From Phytoseiulus persimilis (taxonomy: Eukaryota > Arthropoda > Arachnida > Mesostigmata > Phytoseiidae): a stretch of 64,000 nucleotides of DNA. Position 1 is the stretch's first letter. Each line of letters starts with the position of its first letter. The DNA is taken from the NCBI GenBank assembly GCA_037576195.1, contig CM075101.1, positions 31,744,001-31,808,000 on the forward strand, read 5' to 3'. The notes below the pieces were generated by a model. The model made no database searches. It was not told where the DNA came from and saw only the letters and a list, made by a program, of their open reading frames with translations. Both the position numbers and the translations under genes were made by a program. Positions 1 to 11,058 of the stretch are shown one piece after another.

Positions 1-63
1 ACAGACGAACGGACCAACAAACGGACGGATAGACCGACGCAACGACCGACATCAGCTCGCATG

Positions 64-81
64 TCATCATCATCATCATCA
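64..81. repeat. (CAT)n microsatellite
   Basis: Six consecutive CAT-type triplets. A second ATG/GAT-rich stretch follows at about 109-180. Confidence 0.85.
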
Positions 82-1194
82 AAGCCTGTCCACGGCGAGG
101 TTGGTTGTTGATGATGATGATCATGGTGATGATGACGGCGACGGTGGTGATGTTGATGATGACGGTCATCATCATCAGCTGCAGCCGCGGCTGCCCAGCA
201 ATGGAGCTAGCTGCTGCTGCTGCGGCGGCCGCCAGTGGCAGTTTTAGTCTCGAGCAACTATTCAGCCCCGACGAGCGAGCCGGCGAGCGACCGAACGAGT
301 AAGCGGCCCAACGAAGGAACGACCCGAGCGAGCTACGAATCAACGAACGAAACAGCGACTGCCTGCGTGCCTGACTTGCCGGTCGGCTGCCTGGATGCTA
401 CCTAGTTGCATAGCTGGTTGGTTCGCTGGAGAACTCATACTGTGTTCCAAGGGAGAACCCTGACGAGACCGAAGACGACGACGTCATCAATGGGGGCGAG
501 CGAGCAGTCGTTCATTTGCTCAGATAGCTGCGCGCTCACTGGGTATGGCGGTCGGAGGAGGCTGTTACGTTGCCGGCATTGACAGCGACAAGTTCGCCAC
601 CAGTGATTGAACGATTCTCAGCTTTCCACCGGGAACTGCATCCTCCGACATCTCTGAAAATTTCCATCGGCGAGACGAATTGGGTGATCTAAAGAAATAC
701 TGAGGATGGGTTCGCAATCGTGCGAGTGAAAAGCTCCTCATCTTGAGACTGGGGGCGAACATTTACAGCGAGCTGAGTCTCCGCGAAAAACATCGGTCAG
801 GTAGGAATCGGGAGACCGCTGCAGTCTGCTCCGTGCAAACCATTTGAAGGAGCGCCTACAAGTGTTTTGAATTAGGTGGGCAGCGCACGGAGGTGCGAAG
901 AAGAGGAGTTCCGCTCTGCGATGCTTTCCCCCATAGCGGCACAGGGTTGCGCATAAGAGATGTTGGCTGAGACGACCATGGTCAATTTTTCCGAGAAGGG
1001 AAGAAAGGTGATCATCATCACCATCCTCATCGCGCAGCAATGACGCCAGCCAGGAAGGCGGGCGGACAGACAGGGAAGCGAAACAGCAAGCAAACAGAGA
1101 ATCAGTTTTCTTGCTCGGTCTTCCTCGTCGGTCTGTCCGTTTTCCACGGTTGCGTTGGCCGCCATTCCTACATACGAGCAAGCTAACATTATCG

Positions 1195-1375
1195 TTGTCA
1201 TCATCAACGACATATTTTTTCATTTGTCCGCATCACCGCCACCATAATGATCATCATCGAGAGCGTTGTCATTTCGATATGTATGATCACGATCATCATC
1301 ATCAGCAACGTCCCCGTCACCGACATCATCATCATCACCATGACCATCATCATTGCCACCGACATGAGATATGTC
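1195..1375. repeat. Imperfect CAT/ATG-rich simple repeat tract
   Basis: Dense CAT, CATCAC and GATCAT triplets. They read as poly-His on the plus strand and poly-Met on the minus strand, which explains the long meaningless open frames here. Confidence 0.75.
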
Positions 1376-1763
1376 ATCTGTGGGTCGAATAGTCGTTCGT
1401 ATGGTTTCACTCTTCCACCGAGAATGACGTTTTCTCTGTGGAGTGTTGTCACACTCATTCTCATCCGCATATGATCGGCGCTCTCCAAAGATTTTGAGCG
1501 GAGCGGACGGTTGCCTCAGTTGACAGTTACAATCACATGGCGTGAAGAATGTCGAGAATTCAGGAGCTCAAATGTCGCATCACCTAATTTTCCCAATCTA
1601 GTCAAAACGCGCGTCGGCGTGGTGATAAACCACTCCTACTGAGACTCTACTGAAATCGTTGGATTCAACCACGTCGATGAATACTAGCTGGCAATCGCTT
1701 CCGGAATGCTAGGAGGCTCATCAGATTCGATAAAAACTGTGAAAAATGGCTCAGTCAACTTAC

Positions 1764-1966
1764 CCGTAGGTGCTGCTTCAAGTTACTGGGCGTGGAAAAT
1801 GTTTTTCCGCAAACTCCGCATTTCGGGCGGGTGTATTCAAACGTATGAAAAACTCGTTTGTGCTGGGTGAGATTCGACGCGGTTGAGAAAAATCTGTTGC
1901 ACGTTGGACACCAATGTTCGGTTGGTCTAGTTGGAACTTTGGGAGCGCGAGGCTCACCTGTTTCAC
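1764..1966 (-). CDS. C2H2 zinc-finger protein, internal exon (partial gene)
   Basis: Read on the minus strand, this exon follows a CCGCAG acceptor and ends at a GTAAGT donor (intron starts at 1763). In the phase-1 frame it encodes a Pro/Arg-rich linker and then two C2H2 fingers. The first is C-P-T-C, x12, H-K-R-V-F-H (C-x2-C-x12-H-x4-H). The second starts C-G-V-C-G-K-T-F and runs to Q-H-L-R, where the intron interrupts it before its last histidine. Aromatic and leucine core residues (F, L) are at the usual finger positions. C2H2 fingers usually bind DNA in the nucleus. I do not recognise the family member. The rest of the gene would lie upstream in this window's numbering or beyond it. The second acceptor-like AACAG 9 nt further on could give a slightly shorter exon. 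Confidence 0.7.
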
Positions 1967-2220
1967 CTGCGGATAGAGTTCAGCCCTAGAAGACGTTGCA
2001 CAATATCCCGACCAGACGGTGCATCCAGACCGATTAGGGCGGACAAGGATAAAAATCCCTCCAAACTCCTCAAAACGAAGTCAAGCAGTCCTCGAGAACG
2101 CGCATTTGTGAGCGAACAGATTCATTTAGATGAAAATTTCATCTCGAGTTCCAGCCTCCCATTCGATTTGAGCCCCTGTAGAGAGAAAATACGCTCTGCA
2201 CGGCAATGTTTCTTACTCAC

Positions 2221-2286
2221 ATGAAGAGATGGAGCCATCTGTAATCCTTCCTTCATGGGTTTGATTGTTGAGCGATCCCGGCGACC
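2221..2286 (-). CDS. Possible upstream exon of the zinc-finger gene
   Basis: On the minus strand a 66-nt open segment lies between an AACGCAG acceptor and a GTGAGT donor. Its phase (1) joins cleanly to the finger-encoding exon at 1764-1966. The arm 2 counterpart (20525-20590) keeps the same frame: of three coding differences two are silent and one is Ile/Leu, which weakly supports coding. An alternative reading would start translation at the ATG inside it but would put the finger exon out of frame. Confidence 0.35.
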
Positions 2287-3639
2287 CTGCGTTGACAAAA
2301 TAAGAGCGGTCAGAGGACCAAGTTTTCTACGAATTCATTATGCCTCGAGAATGAGCTTCGTCTAACTGTCCGGGGCAGTCGTCCGGCTGCACTGACGTAT
2401 CCTCATGCAAAGCCACGATATAGTCAACATGGCATCAAAACAGTCCATCAAAGTCTCTGCAGGAAATTATTGTCCGTAGCATCGAGCTAACACTCGGAGC
2501 ATGATTCGCACGAGCAGAAGAAGTGAAGCATCCCGCTCTGGGAATCGCTCTCGGATCATCTCAATTTTCTACTGAGATCCAGAACGACTGGGTTGAGCTC
2601 AGGTATAGTGTGAACACGATCGTACCATGCGGAACAGGCTCCGTCAAACTCAGATCAATCAGTCTCTGGAAAGCGATAGCCTAGGAGACCTCCGAAACAC
2701 GTTCAGGTGGCTGAGGATAATGTGTGCTTCCATCATATCATCTCGTGTTCGGTTGCGAGAAACTCTGGGTGGATCCAGAGAGTTTCGTCGCAGTCAGCTG
2801 TATGACTGTCCGAACGTCACCAGCCTCGATCGTGTCCACGAAGAACGATCGGGTCGGGATCTCTCGGATCCAAGACCAAAGCACCAAGGGTATAGCATCC
2901 GGAACGATTCGAGGTTTGTGCTCGAATCAGATACTGGGTGAGCGCAAGATCCCTGTCAATTGGAGAGCGTTAAACTCCGGTGGACTACGCACCTTGTGTT
3001 GGAATGTCCGTTCTCCGTTCCGTTAAAGAGCTTTGCGCCTGCAGGGCTTCGGAGGACATTCTGTTGATTCGTCGGTCATAAACAGAGCACAGCAAGTCAC
3101 AAGAAAGGATGCATGTTTTTATCCAGAGAACACTTCACTCCACGAACACAAATCGCGCCTCTGGCGAGTCCACCCGAAAGCATTCGTGAACCTCGAGAAA
3201 CGGTTCAGCTTCCAAAAAGCTAGTGGTTGTGGGCATACACTTTGTTGCGAGAGTTGTGCCACTGCCTACCTCACCCCCTGTTTGAGAGAGGACGACTACT
3301 GTTCTGCTGTTTAAGGATTGTGCGGAATCATCATTCTACATTCCGCGCAATATATCCGCTGTCCCGGGGCTTTTTTTCCCGCAGTATTCGGGAGAATATC
3401 GTTGATCTCGAGCCCAACATCTGGGACAGCCATTTCTGAACAGAATTCTGGTCAAGAATCCATCAATCATTTCATCGTCCTGAGCAAGAGCTCAGTCTGA
3501 GGTTTAGCAGTCAAGTTCGCGGCGAGAGGGGGACGATCGTCCCGACAACAGCGGAGGCGAAGTACGATTCGAATCAGGGGCGCTATGCCCGAGTCATAAG
3601 TGTACATTCAGCGCATGGAATCCTACTCTTCGCACATTC
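2287..3639. other. Region between zinc-finger gene and GPALPP1
   Basis: No exon I can support. The region lies between two divergently oriented genes and should hold their promoters and the 5' part of the zinc-finger gene. It includes the arm 1-specific insertion at 3065-3300. Open frames here are short and are not conserved as proteins between the two arms. Confidence 0.4.
3065..3300. other. Arm 1-specific insertion (~236 bp)
   Basis: Aligning the two inverted arms, both share the sequence up to 3064 and again from 3301. Arm 2 has only about 10 bp between these points. The extra segment has no terminal inverted repeats that I can see. One plus-strand frame contains a Cys-rich stretch with C-G-H-T-L-C-C-E-S-C, resembling the middle of a RING finger, but without the paired N- and C-terminal Cys pairs. 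Its nature is unknown. Confidence 0.6.
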
Positions 3640-3646
3640 TGATTGG
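3640..3646 (+). promoter_or_regulatory. Inverted CCAAT box upstream of GPALPP1 (copy 1)
   Basis: TGATTGG lies 28-34 nt before the GPALPP1 start codon and is conserved in arm 2 (19165-19171). This position is typical of NF-Y sites near TATA-less housekeeping promoters. It could be chance. Confidence 0.3.
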
Positions 3647-3673
3647 ATTTTGGGTTGGAGTGTCATTTTCATC

Positions 3674-5329
3674 ATGGAATCAAAGGCTATCGGTCCTGAG
3701 CTTCCAACGGGTCTTAAACGGTCAGCTCGAACTCGGAAAGAGGAGATATTCTGACGGCCATTCTTGCCCACGGGCTGGTCACCATGTATGGCGAACTCAT
3801 CGCAACATACGATCTCAGGGAATGTCTCGGACAATAAAATATGCTCCACGTTTCCCAGGACGACATTTTCGGACGATGATGAATGCGCAGAGGAACGCCA
3901 AGCCGACGGGTCCTCCACGCCGGCGATCGGCCCGGTATTACCCCCCCATTTGCGAAAGAGGTTCGAAGTCTGAATACCTGACTTTATATGCGTATCCTTA
4001 CAACCTCGCTGGAATGACGCTTTTTCCCTGGGAACAGATCGGGAACTTCTTCCGAGAGTCAACCATCTACATCAACTGGCTCGGCGAGAGAATCCGCAAC
4101 TATAGGTCCAGCACTCCCACCCCATCTGCGACATCTAGCAGGTGAGTCTCGAAAAGAATGATGCTTAGGATAGGATCAGTCTTTACCACCAATCCGACCA
4201 GCCAGCACCTTGATGTTCTCTTCATCCTTGTCTCAGGTCAGCAGGACGACAAGTCCGAACCGTCATCATCGGAGTCAAACAGTTCTGATGAAGACGGCCA
4301 GATAGGTCCCGCGGTGGGTTTGCAGGGTGGGGATTATGATATGAAAGCGGAGTTCGCGGAGAGAGAACGTCGAGCTGCGGCATCAAAGGATGTCATACCC
4401 GAAAGGGACTCCTGGATGACTGAATTGCCTTCTGATCGCACGGGTGTGAAGATAGGTCTAGGCGCCCGTATGTTCACGAAGCGCGACGGGACAGTGAGTA
4501 CTCAACGTTACGGATAGCTGTAGGTTCCCACCTATTTCCAAATTCTTAAGTCGAGGGAGAAGCCCGGAGTATATTTGCAAGGGAAAACTGATTCGAAACG
4601 TTGATAGGAAACCGTATTGGATGACAGCTGGACTGCTACTCCCGGTAAGGAGAAACAGGATCCGAAGAACGACAAGAAAACAGAAAAAAATCAGGAGGAT
4701 CTCGCGCAAAGGTTCCAATCTCAGTGATTCTATGATAAGGAGATGCCTACCCCGCAGGGAGAGTTTCCCTGCCAGTTGGCCGACTTGCTTAGTACAATAA
4801 CCAGCGACGCGCCGTGTTGCAGGAAACGAGACGCTGAGATTGATGAACATTTGGAGAAATTCAACGCGGCGAAACGCAGTAAACCTCTGATCGAAATGCA
4901 CAGGGACGAGAGGGAGCGCAAATCGAAGAAAAAGACAAAGAAAGAGAAGAAATCAAGGAAGAAAGAAATGAAGCACAAGAAAGACAAAAAGAAAAAGAGC
5001 AAGAAGAAGAAGAGCGGCGACAAAAGCGACGATGGAGCCCTTCCGGTAAGCTTGCGGGATTGGTGCTTCAGGGCGAACTTATTCGCACCTCTCTCTCGGC
5101 CCGTATCTATTGGAATTATGGAGGAGGACGCGGGAATGCGCTCGAGCGACATAACATATCTGAAGCATGTGGGTCTCACATATTCTCGTCTTAGCAGGTC
5201 AGAAAACCGTTCAACTGGGAAGAGGATATGAAGGTCTCGATGGTGGACACCACACGCGCTAAATCTATGCTGGACAAAACCCTACTGCAGTCTAGATTTG
5301 CGGTTGGCAAATCACAGAAATATCTGTGA
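3674..5329 (+). CDS. GPALPP1: GPALPP motifs-containing protein 1 (copy 1, intact, 7 exons)
   Basis: Hand-spliced exons are 3674-3720, 3859-3960, 4038-4141, 4237-4493, 4608-4711, 4823-5045 and 5198-5329. All have GT-AG ends and agreeing phases, giving 969 nt (322 aa; the human protein is about 340). Four GPxLP-type motifs are visible: IGPELP (6-11), IGPVLPP (~39-45), IGPALPP (72-78) and IGPAVG (107-112). The signature block DSWMTELP followed by GLGARMF is present, then an SWTATPG segment, a very Lys-rich tract in exon 6, and a C-terminal block starting KPFNWEEDMKV and ending SQKYL. All match the family's order. The family is nuclear and poorly characterised; a role in mRNA processing is only suspected. 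The gene is tail to tail with the collagen gene, 248 nt between stops. Confidence 0.9.
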
Positions 5330-5372
5330 AATCTGCGCGTTTCTTGTGTCATGTGTATAGTTCATTTCTGTA

Positions 5373-5378
5373 GATAAA
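5373..5378 (+). terminator. Possible variant poly(A) signal of GPALPP1
   Basis: GATAAA lies 44 nt after the stop codon. No canonical AATAAA is present on this strand before the facing collagen 3' end. Weak. Confidence 0.25.
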
Positions 5379-5530
5379 AGCGAACGCTTTCCCTATCGGC
5401 GTTGACGTACAGAGTGCACTCTCTTTCCGCAATCATTTCCTTCCTTCTTCTGATATGTTATCGCTGAAAGTCAACCTGGGCTAGAACAGGGATAACACGG
5501 CGGATATTGTAATTCTCGTGTGACCAGTGC

Positions 5531-5536
5531 TTTATT
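5531..5536 (-). terminator. Poly(A) signal of collagen 3' copy (arm 1)
   Basis: AATAAA on the minus strand, 42 nt beyond the collagen stop. Identical in arm 2 at 17280-17285. Confidence 0.75.
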
Positions 5537-5577
5537 TGAGTAGCTATCTAAACCTACCTAGGGAGGGGATCTGTTAT

Positions 5578-6939
5578 TTAAATGAAACAGGCTGTTCCGA
5601 TCTCGAGACCGAATTCCTGAGACCGACTCCCGATATCGCGGGGAGCAATGTCAACGATCGGCAGTCTGTTGGGTTTATCAGACTTGAAAGTCAACACAGT
5701 GTGGTCCCAAGTATCTTTGCGATCCTGAAAAAGGGAATATGATGACGGGACGCTTCGCTGCTAAGATGGCGAACAAAAAACGGTGAAACATTTCGAAGAA
5801 GGGAAATTGTTTGGATGGCAGCATCTTTCAGATAGCCTGTCCCCCTGTGTAATGGAGCTAACTCCGAAGAACTTACTTTGCAGCCATCGTACGCTGCCTC
5901 ATACGCAAACTTGTTCATCGTAGAGGTCTCGTCTCTCTGCGCTTTCAATTCGAGGTCGTTGCTCGACAATAGCTTGACTGCTTTCTTGAAGTTGTTCTTC
6001 TGGGTATCCGAGTGAGCGACGGAGTTTCGGCAGTGATAGGTGATGTTCTGTTCGGCGTGACCGCTCAGCATTTGTAAGAATGTCAACTGAACACGATCGA
6101 TCTTATACGTGAACTGCAATTCATGATAGACTCCTTGTTTGCTGGTGTCGCACTGTTTCCGAAATCTTGTTGAGGCCGGAAGCGGTGCATGATGATTGTT
6201 CGGGAGTTTTGATGGAATAGTCGGCTTACCTGACGACCACCTGGCATCTCCGAGAACCAAACATGCTTCGGTTTACCGATGTAGTGCGCTTTCTTGTCAA
6301 CGGCACTCGGAGACGGTGTAATACATGATGCTCCGGATGCTATATCGCAGTAAACTTCGATAGCGTCCCGAGAGTCTCCCTGGTTGGGGTCGATCCAGTA
6401 CATGCCTGAGAGAGGAGATGGATCGAGATCAGATCGGTTCCAGCCGACAGAATCTGGATTTGACTGACTGGAGAATCCGGGATGATGGATCCACGTACCA
6501 CTCTTGAGGTGTGGGTGTGAGATGGAGAGATCTTTGCAAGTTTTTGCAGGAGAATCCTTGGTTCCCATGGAGTTCCTCAGACGATCATACTCTTCGATGA
6601 GCTGCTTGTAGTAACTGAAAATGATCTTTTTCTTCTCTTCAATTGAAGTTTCCCGGTCGAAAAGGAGGCTCGCGTCGTCGCCGAGCATCGGGTCGGGCCC
6701 TTTGGTGTTCTTTTTGCCCAAGATGGCCTGGAGCGCTGCTGGGTCGTAGCCGAAAGGCTCACCAGGTGGTCCTGGCGGTCCAGCAACTCCAGCGGCTCCA
6801 GGAATACCGGGTTTGCCGTTCTCTCCTGCCGGCCCCCGGGCACCAGGTGCTCCCTGAACTCCCTGCGGTCCCGGAGAGCCGTCCCGTCCGGCAGTGCCAC
6901 GAGGACCTTGGGGTCCGGCCAGCCCTTGAGTTCCTGCAG
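5578..6939 (-). CDS. Fibrillar collagen 3' end, second copy (cut by gap)
   Basis: Minus-strand exons 6939(gap)-6499, 6405-6230, 6152-5877 and 5724-5578 correspond one to one to the last four exons of the complete gene at 11059-17238. The segment encodes the last 20 Gly-X-Y triplets, the C-telopeptide and the whole COLFI domain to the stop. It is open throughout. The 5' part is missing because the scaffold gap begins inside the exon. Protein differences from the full copy cluster between the helix end and the first propeptide exon (for example KKN/KTN, DRE/DGK, SMG/PTG, HPH/HPN), plus I/V and H/Y later. This is compatible with an allele. It is not a separate expressed gene unless the inverted arrangement is real. 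Confidence 0.85.
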
Positions 6940-6995
6940 NNNNNNNNNNNNNNNNNNNNNNNNNNNNNNNNNNNNNNNNNNNNNNNNNNNNNNNN
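6940..6995. other. Assembly gap (56 N)
   Basis: Run of N. Sequence to the left is collagen exon on the minus strand. Sequence to the right is unrelated and does not continue that exon. Confidence 1.
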
Positions 6996-9900
6996 TAAAT
7001 GTGATCTACTAAGTCAGTCGTTTCTTGGTCTGAGGTCATGACGGTCAACAGCAGCGAGTCGCCTCTGTAGGTACGGGACAGGTTCGGTTTTTCCGTGGAC
7101 GCGCAGAAGTTGCTAGCGGTCGAACTATTCTCGGAAAAAACATGTACGCCGCATCGACACTATCAGCTAAGAAGGTCTCTGCTGTAGAAACGGAACGAGT
7201 CACTGAACACCGAAGCCGTCGCTTGGGAGCTCCGTCAATGCCAACTGGACGGAGCCATGATCGGTCACAAAAGGTAGAAGCGAACGGCGATGACGAACGC
7301 AAATGGTCGAGTCTCGACCGCGCGGGGATCATTTATAGTAAATGCTAGTCCCCTCTTCAAGCCCAGCCCCAGAGCAACCCCTAAAAGTAAGATAGTGGCC
7401 AGCCAAGCAATGTTAATGGACATTTAAGATCAATACCATGAGATCATATTTAGACTATCGAGCGACCCAGGGGCCCCTGGCCTCTGCTCAAGCTCTGTGG
7501 GCGGGATGTCGAACCGCCCTGCTCAACTCGAAAATCACTCGAATTTCTCAGAGAATAGTCTTCGCTAGAGAATTCCCTCGGAAATAACGTCGGGTTCGGT
7601 GCGCACACCGAGATGGGGTCCATTTATCCGAGTGAGAGAGAATCGAGTTATTGCACTTGGAATTCTCAGGATCCTTCCGGTCAATGATATTGTGCCATTC
7701 CAACCTTATCCAGTAAGCGTCTTTCAGGAAGGAGCAGGTGTAAAGGGGTTTGACAGCCAGGAGCACGGCTTCTGGTCCTTCCTAATCGCTAGCGGAGTGG
7801 AAAACGCTCAAAACTCGTGGGTCTCGGCATGTGCGATCGTAGGATGGGACTGCTGGAGGATCGGCTGAACGATCGTCCTAGATCTCTCTGCTTGGGGTAT
7901 AAATCCCGGATTTCGATTCGCATTGGCCTCCTGGATTTTCGCTGCTGCTGGAGAAAGTCGCTGCGATTCGATCCGGGTCCCAGAACCAGTTTCCTCCGTG
8001 GTGCATCCTCAGATGTCGAGATTACACGGAATACTCCGTCCGTCCTCTCTCATCGCAATTCAGAGGAGGCTCTCTATTCTCCCTCACCTCTGGGATACCA
8101 TGTAAATTGGATCGTACTCGATGCTAGAACCGTACCCACTCTAAATACCCCCCGGAGCAGAATGGTATGACTTATGTTTGATGAATTCGATCATTTCTCT
8201 CTTCGTTTCCGATGGATAGACATATCCGAGGACAACATCGATCTCTCCATGGCTCGATTGCTCTGATTCGAAGTCGGCAGAATTCCGTATTCAAGGAGCA
8301 ACGCTGAATATTTTCCCTCCTATCCCAGTTCCCCAATTCCCAGAAACCTGGGTCATTCTCACCTGATCTGAGCTTTTCTCTTCCTCGAAGCTCCCCCTCT
8401 GAAAGTGGGTTGATTTGTCACAGCAACAGGTATTTTTTCCCTGATGATGTATGTTCAATATTAATGTGGAGCTCATCGATCCATCGACCGATCTCCATGA
8501 CGACTGGTCAACAAGTGGATGACTCCCCTTACAGTGTGTGGCGAGGTGCCTTGTAGGGGGGAAAAGACAGTCCGAAACTTCTCATTCGCTCCCTAGCGGG
8601 AATTCTCGCTCGCCATCCAAGTGGTTGTCGGGAAAAGTGATCATCAGTGTCTCTTTTTTCCTGTATCTAATGCGGAAGGATCAGAAAAAGAAGGAAACTC
8701 CCTCAGCTTCCATTGGAATTAATCAGACGAACATCATATGGAACTTGGAAGCATATTATTATGCTTCGAACAGACTCAATCTCCTTGAGCGTTCGCGATT
8801 GGCTCATCGCTTCTTCCGGAGGACATGGTTTGAGGAAGGAACGGAGAGGGGAGCTGGGATTGACTCGTTGGACAATTCTTGCGAGGGTGTCACAGTCCGA
8901 CTAGTCCGAAATGAACCGGAGGCGTCCTCAACTTGACGCGGAGATTTCGCACGTTTTGCAGCTGTGTAAACATCGTCCTCCCGTTGCGGCGAGTATGCCT
9001 ATCTAGCATGAGGTGCCTGCACGCTGGATGCCTGTCAGGATCGATAATCAGTTTGTGTGGACTCTAAGAATGGAAAGAGAAAGCTCGCAACGCTCTATTG
9101 CTTCGCCTTCTTGATGAATGATGGTCTCGTTGAATAAATTATTTATCGAACACAGAGACCGCCACCAAACTGATTCAAACTGCCTATTTCAGATATCTGT
9201 GAGAAATGAATGCTCGCTGCTATCGAGAGAATTCTTTCTCGTACGCTTTTCTAAACAGCTCTACAGATCCCAAAAATGGATACCGAGACATGCGTGTCTG
9301 AAACTATTTCGAGTTATACTTCGAACCTCCGCTGCTCATCGCATGTTGTCCCTTCCTCAAGTGGGCGATTCCTCATTGGTCAAGCTACGAGTCTCTGACG
9401 AAATACGATTTTCGCATCTAAATAGTATTTTACCGCTGCCGGGTCATTCTCCACGTCGCCATGCAGTCTTTTCCGTTTCATCTATACAAGCATCCCCAAC
9501 GGCGGGCGAGTGCCTCAGGAAAGGAATACGGGTACAATGAAATCCGACAGAAGGAGGACCTGGGACTCCTTGATTCAAACGATGCTCGGGGTATCGTGTA
9601 TCTTCCATCGCGAACTTCAAAAATGGCCGAACAAGGGTAGTCCGTCCAGTACGGATCCTTGCCGAATGCTGGCGGAGAGAGACGTTCCTTCATACCTGCC
9701 TCAACTGCCCAGACCCTCTCCGAAGCGATCGGCCCGACGCCACACTTCTCGGAGGAAGTTCGTCAAGAGAATCCACGATCGCAACGCGCACGGAAAATCG
9801 CGCTCTTCCTTCTGGTTCAGTGGTCTTCCTTGATGTCTGCTGCCTTGTGTCGGGATGATGTATGCCAAGAGTCTCGATTTTCAGTGTTCTCTTGAAGCCG

Positions 9901-10940
9901 TTTCGCCCGCCTCTTTCCTACGCTCTCGGTGCCCAGACTCGTGGCTCCACTCATGAGCTATCTGACCAGCGTTTTCATTCGCTCGTTCGTTGTTCAGCTG
10001 TCCGTGGAGGGAGCAGGGCAGCTCCAAGATGACGACGAAACAGTTACGATCGATGGGGGACTCCTAATTCTGAACTTCGAGTCATGCGATCGGCTGGCAA
10101 CTGGACAGGCCGGCACACTCTCTCCGATCGATTCCGATGACGACCGTCGATACGCGTATGTCTTGAATACAATATGCTCTGTGCAGTTAGCTTCGCGGTC
10201 GATTTGCTTATCGATGTAATTGCAGCAAGAGCAGAGCTTTCCTGGTCAACCTGCGAGATGGTTCAGCTCGGAGGGCCAAATGAATGAACACCCATCGATT
10301 ACCCGCATGGCACGGCTTGAAGCCTCTCTCCAACCCACGCCGCTACATTTTTGTCGATGTTTGGTCTCGTCATCATATCTGGGTTCAGCTGCGCAGGAAT
10401 TAGACATAAACCATCATTCCTGGCGACTGGCTCTCGATTCCATCTTAGAGACTCGTTTCATGAAAGATCATAATGGAAAACAATAATTCCCACTCACCAT
10501 CCCGCTCCGATCCTCTTCGAATACACAGATCATGAGCGGCTCGCTGGCCGAGCGCTGGATCTACGAGGTGGGTTCTTGGGGCTTGAGCTTGGGGCCCTTG
10601 AATGCACGACCGGGGCCGTTATGAGCCATAGATAGAGGATTGGGCTTGAAAGTAATCTTCTAGGAAAAATAAATCAGGTGGATGACTGGCTTTTGGCCGA
10701 AGATACCACCGTGATACCGAACTCTGCCGTTCGACTTCCCCCGCAATAATGCAGAATGAATTTGAATAATGAGTCACATCCGGGCTGCAAGATCCTCCAT
10801 TAGAACGCATGTCGTGACGGGAGAGTTCACGGTCTTCTCCAGTATCTGCCGGTGAATCAAGAGCCGTTCCTCCCACACTGCTCTCGAAAAGAAAGCATGT
10901 GGTTCGTATTAGACTTACAGCGGAAAGAGTGTTAACAGCC
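6996..10940. other. Intergenic region upstream of collagen, no supported gene
   Basis: About 3.9 kb of single-copy sequence. The open frames (longest about 140 codons, e.g. 9118-9540 and 8538-8936) overlap each other on both strands, lack recognisable domains and show no splice context. A 96-codon ATG-less-ambiguous frame at 9929-10219 is acidic in its middle but unrecognised. No tRNA-like cloverleaf or repeat was noticed. The region presumably includes distal regulatory sequence for the collagen gene. Confidence 0.5.
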
Positions 10941-10941
10941 G

Positions 10942-10948
10942 TATAAAT
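10942..10948 (+). promoter_or_regulatory. TATA box of the collagen gene
   Basis: TATAAAT lies 111-117 nt before the collagen ATG. An initiator-like TCAATA follows about 40 nt downstream, giving a 5' UTR of roughly 75-85 nt. The position and match are good; there is no experimental support. Confidence 0.5.
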
Positions 10949-11058
10949 GAAACTGGTGACGTTGGGCGCAGGGACGTCTATTCTGTCAATACAAGCAAGT
11001 GAACGAGGGCTCGCGGCAGAGCGAAACGCGGACGCGGAACTCGGAGCCAATTCGGAGG

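Larger units (their letters stand above)
1..1763. other. Low-complexity, apparently non-coding flank
   Basis: No supported exon. The first 60 bases are a degenerate ACGG/GACC-type simple sequence. CAT/ATG trinucleotide runs follow near 64-180 and again at 1195-1375. The open frames here are poly-Met or poly-His readings of those runs and have no domain. The block lies downstream of a zinc-finger exon on the minus strand that ends in a good donor, so it is most likely intron sequence of that gene (inference). Confidence 0.6.
1956..6939. repeat. Inverted repeat arm 1 (mirrors 15877-20855)
   Basis: The reverse complement of this block matches 15877-20855. Paired coordinates sum to 22811 near 1956-4770 and to 22816 from about 4800 to 6939, with a 5-nt indel in a GPALPP1 intron making the change. 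It contains the zinc-finger exons, GPALPP1 and the 3' part of the collagen gene. Arms differ by scattered substitutions and by two indels of about 200-240 bp. The arm ends exactly at the N gap. It looks like the other allele of the same locus placed in inverted order, or a diverged inverted duplication. Confidence 0.9.

Noticed and set aside
105-302. Poly-Met/Ala open frame
   Set aside because: Explained by the ATG/GAT and GCT/GCG triplet runs; no domain and no splice context.
1111-1488. Poly-His (plus) and poly-Met (minus) frames
   Set aside because: Both are readings of a CAT-rich simple repeat.
1778-1966. Open frame VKQVSLALPKF... on the minus strand
   Set aside because: It is out of frame with the zinc fingers encoded by the same exon.
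9929-10219. 96-codon plus-strand frame
   Set aside because: No recognisable domain, no conserved copy to compare with, and the surrounding region has similar random frames.
10532-10567. ATG-initiated 12-codon segment (MSGSLAERWIYE) followed by GTGGGT
   Set aside because: Good-looking start and donor, but no partner exon was found and it lies upstream of the collagen TATA box. Too short to support.
10999-11058. Upstream start for the collagen (GTG at 10999)
   Set aside because: Not an ATG. The signal peptide begins at the ATG at 11059, which follows the TATA box at the expected distance.
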